From contig SVNX01000016.1 in assembly GCA_015066665.1 (NCBI GenBank), positions 1 to 52,483 of the forward strand: a stretch of 52,483 nucleotides of DNA, written 5' to 3'. This DNA is from Ruminococcus sp. (GTDB lineage Bacteria; Bacillota; Clostridia; Oscillospirales; Ruminococcaceae). This document shows, one piece after another, positions 40,843 to 47,490 of the stretch. The notes beneath the pieces were generated by a model. It was not told where the DNA came from, made no database searches, and worked only from the letters and a program-made list of their open reading frames with translations. The position numbers were made by a program, and so were the translations under genes. Positions within the stretch are counted from its first letter, which is position 1; every line of letters starts with the position of its first letter.

Positions 40843-41000
40843 GTGGGCAAGCAGTTCCTCTTGACCCCTCTGAAAAGCGGTCACAGACCGCAGTGGAGCA
40901 GAGGGATACCCTCTGCATTCTGCGACGATATGCGACGATGTGACGGTGTTTTCACTACCGCACCCGCTGTCATAAATATCGTCGCAATCGTCGCACACCG
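40843..41000. other. Repeat-rich intergenic DNA between relaxase and ATPase genes
   Basis: No gene. GCGACGAT occurs twice in one orientation (about 40921-40940) and ATCGTCGCA/ATCGTCGCA twice in the other (about 40976-40997), with GTGACGGTG and CACCGTCAC also mirrored. These inverted repeats could be an origin-like or protein-binding site of the element; no function can be assigned. Confidence 0.4.
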
Positions 41001-42011
41001 TCACGGCTTGATGTGTACAAGCCGTATCAGACGTCCGCTGTGAGTATGCTTATTTGTGTAAGAAATGCCATACTCATTGTACAGCCGACCTGCATTCACG
41101 TTCAGCTTTCTTGTAAGAGCATTAGGCGGTATGTCGGATTTAAGGATTTCGGCAAGCTGCGTCGGCGACCCTTCCCACAGGGAATTATCCGCATTTACAA
41201 TTTCAGCGATTGCTTCAAGTATAGGTTCGGGAGGCTCTTTCCATAGTTCGGTTTCGGTGCGTTCCAAATCCCAGTATAATGTTTCGGGATTGCGGACAAT
41301 ATATAGCTTCTGGTCTTGCTGGTCACGTCCCGAAATTTCAAGAACGGCAGAATTGCCGACCCTCTTTTCCTTGTGAAGAAGAAAAGCGCCGTCAGCCGCA
41401 CCGAGCAAGCCGTTTGTTCCCGAAATCATATCAAAATTATCCTCCGACCTCTGCTTGCGTGTGTGGTGAACAAGCAGCAGGCATATTCCATAGTTGTCTG
41501 CAAAATGTTTGAGCCGAGTGATAATCTCATAATCGTTGGCGTAGCTGTAATTATCTCCGCCTGCTTCACGGACTTTCTGAAGGGTGTCGATGATTATAAG
41601 TCTTGTGTCGGGGTGTTCTCGGATAAACCCCTGAAGCTGTTCGTCAAGCCCCTTGCCAAGCTGATTTGCAGAGGTTGCAAAGAAAAGGCTGTCCGTGCTT
41701 TCCGTTCCGAACATACGGTACATTCTTTCCTGTAATCGTCGGTAATCATCTTCAAGGGCAAGATACAGAACAGTACCTTTTCGGACGGGGTAATTCCAAA
41801 GAGGGATACCCGTGCTGATGTGATATGCAAGCTGTGCCATAAAGAAGCTCTTGCCCAGCTTCGGAGCGCCGACGAAAAGATATGTTCCCGAATACAGCAG
41901 ACCGTCAACAAGCGGCGGTCTGCTTTCAAACACGGTTTCGTAAATCTCATTCATCGAAACGGTTTTCAGATATGCAGGGTCAAGCATTTTCTGATATTCT
42001 CTGTAATTCAT
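41001..42011 (-). CDS. AAA (RecA/RepA-like) ATPase of the mobilizable element
   Basis: The 336-residue protein resembles RepA/AAA_25 helicase-like ATPases found in integrative elements. Walker A is GAPKLGKSFFMAQL, Walker B LIIIDTLQKV, and a later VHHTRK segment matches the family. The C-terminal 70 residues look like a small DNA-binding domain (TQLAEILKSDIPPNALTRKL). It may support replication or transfer of the excised circle. Its start overlaps the end of the excisionase-like gene. Confidence 0.88.
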   Translation of the reverse strand: MNYREYQKMLDPAYLKTVSMNEIYETVFESRPPLVDGLLYSGTYLFVGAPKLGKSFFMAQLAYHISTGIPLWNYPVRKGTVLYLALEDDYRRLQERMYRMFGTESTDSLFFATSANQLGKGLDEQLQGFIREHPDTRLIIIDTLQKVREAGGDNYSYANDYEIITRLKHFADNYGICLLLVHHTRKQRSEDNFDMISGTNGLLGAADGAFLLHKEKRVGNSAVLEISGRDQQDQKLYIVRNPETLYWDLERTETELWKEPPEPILEAIAEIVNADNSLWEGSPTQLAEILKSDIPPNALTRKLNVNAGRLYNEYGISYTNKHTHSGRLIRLVHIKP

Positions 42012-42298
42012 CAGGCGGCACCTCCCAAGTATTCCAGCAGCCCAGCCTTGCTGACGAGAATTTTACCACGCTTGCCCTGACCCGTTCTGATGAACGGTAT
42101 CTTTTCCTGTGCAATAAGCTGACGGACGGTGTGTTCGGAAAGTCCCTTGACAGCCTCCGTGCATTCCTTGACAGTCAGCATTTCGACAGGTACAGATGAT
42201 TTCTGCTCTGCAATCTGCTGTTCGTTCTCGACCTCAATAACAGCGTTGAGCATTGCAACAATCTGAGCGATAAGCTCCTGTTTTGTCTTTCTTGTCAT
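42011..42298 (-). CDS. Excisionase-like small DNA-binding protein
   Basis: The 95-residue protein has a helical, charged N-terminus and a MerR/excisionase-type helix-turn-helix at about 38-90 (MLTVKECTEAVKGLSEHTVRQLI...IPFIRTGQGKRGKILV). It lies first in the leftward operon with the ATPase gene (1-bp overlap) and may help excision or control that operon. Confidence 0.85.
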   Translation of the reverse strand: MTRKTKQELIAQIVAMLNAVIEVENEQQIAEQKSSVPVEMLTVKECTEAVKGLSEHTVRQLIAQEKIPFIRTGQGKRGKILVSKAGLLEYLGGAA

Positions 42299-42726
42299 AA
42301 TTTCTTCCTCCGTTTTTCATTATTTTCGAGAGAGCGTCATACCCTTTCATAAGTACCTACAAAAACGGCTGATTTTTTAAGTCTGTTTGCGTAAGTTTTT
42401 GAAAGTTTGTATATCTGCACAAAAAGCGGCGAAATTTTCAATGCAAAATACACCTCTCATAAATTACGGCCACTTAGAGGGCGAAAATATAATCCAAAGC
42501 GAAAAGTTTGTAGGGTTGTATAAAATCGGGAGTGGGAGTTGGTGTTTTTGCTCTTTTATACGGTAAGATAAAAGAAAAGCTGTTTTCTCATATAGAAGAG
42601 AAAACAGCAGGTCTATTATTATCAACATTTTTGAAATAGTATTTTTGTGCGGCTTGTCAATGGACAAAACGCACAAAAAATGGTATAATATTTAGGGCAT
42701 ATTATAATATATAAGGAGTGTTTGCT
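42299..42726. other. Intergenic region between divergent operons of the element
   Basis: About 430 bp without a credible gene. It contains an 11-bp inverted repeat GCTGTTTTCTC/GAGAAAACAGC (42579-42608) with a T-rich flank on the minus strand, perhaps a leftward terminator, and the rightward promoter at 42661-42689. Base composition falls sharply in GC toward the restriction-modification genes. Confidence 0.6.
42661..42689 (+). promoter_or_regulatory. Promoter of the restriction-modification locus
   Basis: TGGACA (42661-42666) and TATAAT (42684-42689) separated by 17 bp, about 40 bp before the start of the first ORF. Confidence 0.75.
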
Positions 42727-43047
42727 ATGATTTCTATAGAAAACATAAAATCTATAATAAAACAGATAGGATTTACTGCTGAGAATGGTAGGGATGGTGT
42801 TTATGTTAAGTATTATGGCAATCATGGCAATTATATAATCAGAGTTAATTTTAATACCCAAAAAATTGAATATAGAGCTGATGATATCGATGAATCAAAC
42901 GGTATAAATTGGGGCGATTCAACAACCTGTAATTTTGAAAAATCAGAAAATTTTGTAGTGTTAGAATGTGTAGATAGATTGCTTGTTAAAGGATATCCGC
43001 CAAAGAGTATTACTTTGGAAAAAAGTACCCCTTGGGCAGGCAGTTAA
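42727..43047 (+). pseudogene. Type IIB-like restriction-modification gene, part 1: nuclease N-terminus (frameshifted)
   Basis: Starts MISIENIKSIIKQIGF after AAGGAG. This ORF covers the first ~100 residues of an HsdR-N-like nuclease domain and then goes out of frame in an A6 tract (43019-43024): with one more A it would read LEKKYPLGRQLKGKLDIVV and continue into the ORF starting at 43032. The whole locus 42727-46575 therefore looks like one ancestral gene of about 1,282 codons with nuclease, methyltransferase and two-TRD specificity parts, like single-chain type IIB enzymes of the AloI/CjeI kind. As read here the first piece ends in 9 non-native residues. Confidence 0.75.
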
Positions 43048-45488
43048 AGGGAAAGCTTGATATTGTTGTGACAGATGATAACGATAAAGCTTACTTAATG
43101 ATTGAATGCAAAACTTGGGGTAATGAGTTTACAAAAGAACACAAAAAAATGCTCAAAGATGGCGGTCAATTATTTTCTTATTATTCATTGGATAGGTCTG
43201 CAAAATACCTTTGTTTATATGCATCACGTTATGTAGAAGATAATATAGATTATAAATCAGAAATAATTCCTGTTGATGAATTGTGGCTTGAACTTTCCAA
43301 TACTAAAGAAATTTTTGATCATTGGAATAAAAATTTTAAAGATAATGGTATTTTTGAAGAATGGATTAATGCGTATGATGTTGATATAAAAGCCCTTGTA
43401 AGAGGGAGATTACAACCCATAACTAAAGATGACAGCGGAAAGATTTTTAATCAGTTTGCTGAAATTTTGCGTCATAATGTTGTGTCGGATAAACCTAATG
43501 CATTTAATAAGATATTAAATCTTTTCATTTGCAAAATCATTGATGAAGATAGAAACGATGAGGAGCAAGTTGAATTTCAGTGGTTAGAAGATGATACTGA
43601 CCAGTCTCTGCAGTTGCGTTTAAATGACCTTTACAAAAAAGGTATGCATAAATTTCTTAACATAGATGTAACCGACTATACTGAAAAGGATATTGATGAC
43701 AACCTGATTAATCTGGCTGATGATGACGCAAAAAAGGCATTACAGCAAATGTTTGTCAAATTGCGTTTGCAGAAAAATCCTGAATTTGCCTTCATTGAAG
43801 TTTATGACGATGCTTCATTTAAACTTAATGCCAGAGTAGTCAGAGAAGTGGTTGAACTTTTACAACCCTACCGTTTTCGTTATGGACATAAGCAACAGTT
43901 TTTGGGTGACTTCTTTGAAAAACTACTTAATACAAGTATGAAACAAGAAGCAGGACAATTCTTCACTCCCACCCCAGTTGCTCACTACATAATTTCATGT
44001 TTACCAATTAAAGAATTCATTATCGACAAGCTGAAAAATGGCAGTTCTGATGGTATTTTACCTGCTGCAATTGATTTTGCCTGTGGTACAGGTCATTTCT
44101 TAACAGAATATATGGATACTGTACAGAATATCATTGAAGGAATTGATACAAAGATAGCACGTCCTACTGATAGAAAGAAACTAAATTATTGGTGTGGAGA
44201 TGACGGCAAATACGAATGGGCAGGAGAATATGTTTATGGTATTGATGCTGATTACCGCTTAATAAAATCTTCAAAGGTTAGCTCATTTTTGAACGGTGAC
44301 GGAGAAGCCAACATTATTCGTGCAAATGGTTTAGACCACTTTAAGAAATCCAAAGAATACAAAAGCAAACTTACAGTTGTAACAAGTGAGGATAGCAAGG
44401 ACAATGCACAGTTTGACATTCTTATTGCTAACCCGCCCTACTCTGTTAATGCTTTTAAATCTACTGTGCAGTATGGTGAAGAGTCATTTGAACTGTTTAA
44501 TAAGCTTACAGACAACAGCTCAGAAATTGAATGTCTTTTTATCGAAAGAATGAAACAGCTTCTTAAAGTAGGCGGATATGCAGGTATTATTTTGCCGAGT
44601 TCTATTTTAAGCAACACAGGCATTTACACTTCTGCAAGAGAAATCCTTTTAAAGTATTTCTATATTGTGGGAATTACTGAATTTGGCCCAAATACTTTCA
44701 TGGCAACAAACACAAATACAGTAACATTATTCTTAAAACGACGTGATAATTCGGATTGGAAGAAGATTGAATCAGCTATTTCGAATTTCTTTGACAAACC
44801 TAAAGATGTTACTGTTTTAGGAATTGAAAAAGCATTCAGTAAATATGTAAGTTCTGTTTATGAAGGTTTGACTATTGAAGACTACATTTCTTTTGTTAAT
44901 AAAAAGCCTTCTGAGGTTTTCAAGGCACAAGATATATATAAAGATTATTTGAAGTGGTTTGAGAGTTTGACAGATGTAAATAATTTAAAAAGCAAAGCTT
45001 CATTTAAAGCTTTATCAACGGCAGAACAGATAGCAAAGCTTAACTCACTTTTTTATGATAAGGTTTTCACTATCGAAAAAGAAAAGCTTCTTTATTTCTT
45101 GCTTACATATCCGCAAAAAACAGTTATTGTAAAAACTGGTGAAAAACAGGCTGAAAAAGAATTTTTGGGATATACTTTTTCAAACACCAGAGGGCATGAA
45201 GGTATTAATGTATCTCCTTATGGTAGCAAATTATATGATGTATCACTTAATTCAAAAAAAGCAAACTATTATACATATAATGCTTTTATAGGGGAGTACC
45301 CATTGATAGATTTTGAAATGGCTAACAACATTTCTGTTGTCAACATTTCAAATCTTATTAACTACAAAGCCTGTGTATTCGAAAAAACTATACAATTGAC
45401 AGAAAGGAGTGACATTAAATGGTCAATCCCAACAAATAAACTGGGTTTAATGTGTGATATTAAAATTGGTGGTACACCTGATAGGTGA
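43032..45488 (+). CDS. Type IIB-like restriction-modification gene, part 2: nuclease active site and N6-adenine methyltransferase
   Basis: An 818-residue open frame, first possible start TTG at 43032. Near its N-terminus are PD-(D/E)xK nuclease residues (GKLDIVV and YLMIECKTWG). The rest is an HsdM-like methyltransferase: an N-terminal helical part, motif I IDFACGTGHF, and catalytic motif IV ANPPYSVN. The last 30 residues begin a target recognition domain (IPTNKLGLMCDIKIGGTPD), after which the frame breaks at 45483-45488 (an apparent extra G). It is strongly AT-rich compared with the rest of the element, suggesting separate acquisition. Without the upstream part and the specificity part it may be inactive. 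Confidence 0.85.
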   Translation: MGRQLKGKLDIVVTDDNDKAYLMIECKTWGNEFTKEHKKMLKDGGQLFSYYSLDRSAKYLCLYASRYVEDNIDYKSEIIPVDELWLELSNTKEIFDHWNKNFKDNGIFEEWINAYDVDIKALVRGRLQPITKDDSGKIFNQFAEILRHNVVSDKPNAFNKILNLFICKIIDEDRNDEEQVEFQWLEDDTDQSLQLRLNDLYKKGMHKFLNIDVTDYTEKDIDDNLINLADDDAKKALQQMFVKLRLQKNPEFAFIEVYDDASFKLNARVVREVVELLQPYRFRYGHKQQFLGDFFEKLLNTSMKQEAGQFFTPTPVAHYIISCLPIKEFIIDKLKNGSSDGILPAAIDFACGTGHFLTEYMDTVQNIIEGIDTKIARPTDRKKLNYWCGDDGKYEWAGEYVYGIDADYRLIKSSKVSSFLNGDGEANIIRANGLDHFKKSKEYKSKLTVVTSEDSKDNAQFDILIANPPYSVNAFKSTVQYGEESFELFNKLTDNSSEIECLFIERMKQLLKVGGYAGIILPSSILSNTGIYTSAREILLKYFYIVGITEFGPNTFMATNTNTVTLFLKRRDNSDWKKIESAISNFFDKPKDVTVLGIEKAFSKYVSSVYEGLTIEDYISFVNKKPSEVFKAQDIYKDYLKWFESLTDVNNLKSKASFKALSTAEQIAKLNSLFYDKVFTIEKEKLLYFLLTYPQKTVIVKTGEKQAEKEFLGYTFSNTRGHEGINVSPYGSKLYDVSLNSKKANYYTYNAFIGEYPLIDFEMANNISVVNISNLINYKACVFEKTIQLTERSDIKWSIPTNKLGLMCDIKIGGTPDR

Positions 45489-46575
45489 GTATTATAAAGA
45501 TGGAAATAATATTTGGGTATCTGTTGCAGAATTAAATTCAAATACAATTGTTGATTCAAAAGAAAAAATAACAGATTTAGGTGTTAATAAATCCAATGTG
45601 AAATTAGTGCCTAAAGGAACAACATTATTAAGTTTTAAATTATCTATTGGCAAAACAGCAATAGCAGGGACTGATTTATACACAAATGAAGCAATTGCAG
45701 CATTAGTAATAAAAGACGAATATACTCATTTGCTTGCTGATAAATATTTATTCGTATTATTTTCTTCTGGAAAAATAAACTTGGATTGTATTGGCAGTAA
45801 AGCTTTTGGAAAGAGTTTGAATTTAAAAGATTTGAACGATATTGTTGTGCCTTTACCAAGTATATCAGAGCAGTCAAAGATAATAGCAAGCTTTGAAACT
45901 CTAGATAACAAAACCAAAGAATATCGTAATCAAATTGATAGCTTGAAAAACAAAATCAATAGCTTTATCTCAGACATTGAAGAGAATAACAATGATAAAA
46001 CAAAAATTAAAAAAGTAGCTACAATCAATCCTTCAAAACTGAGTAAAAATGCATATAAACCATCACACTCGATATCATTTATTGATATGGCATCTGTAAG
46101 CGAAAACGGATATATATGCAAACAAGAAATTAGAGATTTCGGCTCTGTTGTTTCAGAAAGCTATAAATGTTTTCTTGAAAATGATATAATCATTGCAAAA
46201 ATTACACCTTGTATGGAAAACGGAAAATGTGCTTTAGCCACTAATTTGACCAATGGTATCGGTTTTGGCAGCACGGAATTTCATGTGATTCGAGCAGACA
46301 ATACAAAGATTCTACCCAAATTTCTTTTTTTATTATTGAACAGAGAAAAAATTAGAGAAGAAGCAAAATTACGAATGACAGGCAAAAGCGGTCATAGACG
46401 TGTGCCTGAAGTTTATTATTCTGATTTAGATATTGTTAATGTAGACATTGAAACGCAAAAGGAAATTGTTGCACAGGTTGAAATTTTAGAAAAAGAGATT
46501 CAAACTTTAGAATCCAAAATTGTTATTGCCGAAGAACAAAAGAAAACGATTCTCAACAAATATCTGTTCGAATAG
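45454..46575 (+). CDS. Type IIB-like restriction-modification gene, part 3: HsdS-like specificity domain
   Basis: An open frame of 373 codons with a possible GTG start at 45454. True HsdS similarity begins at GEYYKDGNNIWVSVAELNSN, the direct continuation of the TRD begun in the preceding ORF. TRD1 extends to about 45960 with the typical end SISEQSKIIASFETLDNKTK and a helical spacer; TRD2 (KKVATINPSKLSKN...) ends in the second spacer (ETQKEIVAQVEILEKEIQTL). Two TRDs read two half-sites of a bipartite target. An HsdS-like protein could in principle be made alone, but its TRD1 lacks the first strand. Confidence 0.82.
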   Translation: MILKLVVHLIGEYYKDGNNIWVSVAELNSNTIVDSKEKITDLGVNKSNVKLVPKGTTLLSFKLSIGKTAIAGTDLYTNEAIAALVIKDEYTHLLADKYLFVLFSSGKINLDCIGSKAFGKSLNLKDLNDIVVPLPSISEQSKIIASFETLDNKTKEYRNQIDSLKNKINSFISDIEENNNDKTKIKKVATINPSKLSKNAYKPSHSISFIDMASVSENGYICKQEIRDFGSVVSESYKCFLENDIIIAKITPCMENGKCALATNLTNGIGFGSTEFHVIRADNTKILPKFLFLLLNREKIREEAKLRMTGKSGHRRVPEVYYSDLDIVNVDIETQKEIVAQVEILEKEIQTLESKIVIAEEQKKTILNKYLFE

Positions 46576-46596
46576 TAAGTTTTTATACACAAGATA

Positions 46597-46624
46597 TGAG
46601 CCGACCTCAGCCAAGGTCGGCTCA
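46597..46624. terminator. Bidirectional terminator between the RM locus and the DUF6809 gene
   Basis: An 11-bp perfect stem TGAGCCGACCT/AGGTCGGCTCA, located between converging genes. Confidence 0.75.
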
Positions 46625-46629
46625 TAAAT

Positions 46630-46902
46630 TTATTCCTCAATCGGCTTAAGCATTTCCATCATAATCTGTGCGCCTACTTTCATTCCGAGCTGAAACTGCT
46701 GATAACCGAAAATATCAGCAGATTCGTAATGTGCCGTGCAGTAACTTTCAAGAAGCTGTTCTGCTTCGGGAAATGCTTCGAGCAGTTCTTTCTGAATTTT
46801 CAGAATTTGCTTTGCTTTTTCATCATATTCTTTGGCTCTGTGCTGTATCTCCCAAAATGGAAGAACGTTTCCGAAATACATATCTTTGATAATATTGTCC
46901 AT
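46630..46902 (-). CDS. DUF6809-like small protein
   Basis: The start is MDNIIKDMYFGNVLPF at 46902, after GGAGGTATAACT. The 90-residue, helical protein fits a family common on plasmids and integrative elements of gut Firmicutes (DUF6809): N-terminal MDNII..MYFGN, a coiled middle (YDEKAKQILKIQKELLEAFP) and a C-terminal YQQFQLGMKVGAQIMMEML. Function unknown. It lies just inside the right end of the element. Confidence 0.7.
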   Translation of the reverse strand: MDNIIKDMYFGNVLPFWEIQHRAKEYDEKAKQILKIQKELLEAFPEAEQLLESYCTAHYESADIFGYQQFQLGMKVGAQIMMEMLKPIEE

Positions 46903-47098
46903 AGTTATACCTCCGTTATAAACCGATATTTTTTCAAAAACGTAGAGGTACACCGAATTTTGCAATGACATTTCTGTCATTAAAGTGTCATTAAAGTTAT
47001 TCAAGGGTACAGAAAGTCGGAATAAATTAAGTGCTTCAACTTACATAATTCAGGGCAATTTGAATAGTATGCAAAGTTGCGATATGAAAAATTGCCGA

Positions 47099-47111
47099 CT
47101 CCAAGAGATAA
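47099..47111. repeat. attR of the mobilizable element (13-bp repeat)
   Basis: CTCCAAGAGATAA, identical to the rpsI 3' end at 38125-38137. Confidence 0.8.
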
Positions 47112-47137
47112 CTTCTCACCCATTCAAAAACTTACAA

Positions 47138-47169
47138 AACCACGCAAATCACGAATTTGCGTGGTTTTT
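47138..47169 (+). terminator. Original rpsI terminator, displaced by the mobilizable element
   Basis: A 12-bp stem AACCACGCAAAT/ATTTGCGTGGTT followed by T residues, 27 bp outside attR. Without the element it would follow rpsI directly. Confidence 0.85.
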
Positions 47170-47454
47170 CTTTTACCTCTGAATCTGTGAGGAGCGCTGA
47201 AAAACGGTATGTAGCACTCGGGTAACACGCAGGCAGCACGCACATAAAAGGAGAAAATATACATATTTCTCTTCTCCGTCATATAGAAGAACTTCCCCCA
47301 TCCCCCCTTCCCCTGAGGGGAAGGGGGGAGTTCAGCCCGAGCCGAAGGCCTGGGCACCCACAGGAGGGGCATCGCTTCACTTGCTCCCAGTCCCCGAGAA
47401 CGGCAAAAACAACCGATTTCTCACCTTTACCGCAAGTACAGAAGCCAAAAAAAT
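47170..47454. other. Gene-free stretch with a GC-rich intergenic repeat
   Basis: No gene seen. At about 47297-47328 there is a large palindromic GC-rich segment (CCCCTTCCCC TGA GGGGAAGGGG) with additional short GC-rich sequence to about 47390. It is similar in style to the palindromes inside the MITE-like element at 1084-1426, but a common origin is not shown. Confidence 0.45.
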
Positions 47455-47474
47455 CCCCCCGAATCCTCGGGGGG
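47455..47474 (-). terminator. Terminator of the GH30 xylanase gene
   Basis: Read leftwards, CCCCCCGAGG/ATTCGGGGGG forms a stem and is followed by ATTTTTTT. It lies 17 bp beyond the stop codon of the multidomain xylanase gene. Confidence 0.85.
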
Positions 47475-47490
47475 CAAAACAGGGGGTTGG

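Larger units (their letters stand above)
38125..47111. mobile_element. Integrative mobilizable element in the 3' end of rpsI
   Basis: A 13-bp direct repeat, CTCCAAGAGATAA, occurs at the end of rpsI (38125-38137) and at 47099-47111. Between them lie a tyrosine integrase at the left end, a MobV relaxase, an AAA ATPase, an excisionase-like gene, a restriction-modification locus and a DUF6809 gene. There are no conjugation (type IV secretion) genes, so it must be mobilized by another element. Outside the right repeat is a typical terminator that must originally have followed rpsI. Ribosomal protein genes including rpsI are known insertion targets of integrative elements in Firmicutes. Confidence 0.85.

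Noticed and set aside
47124-47372. Short minus-strand ORF between the IME and the xylanase gene
   Set aside because: It spans the rpsI terminator and a GC-rich palindrome; no start signal or known domain.
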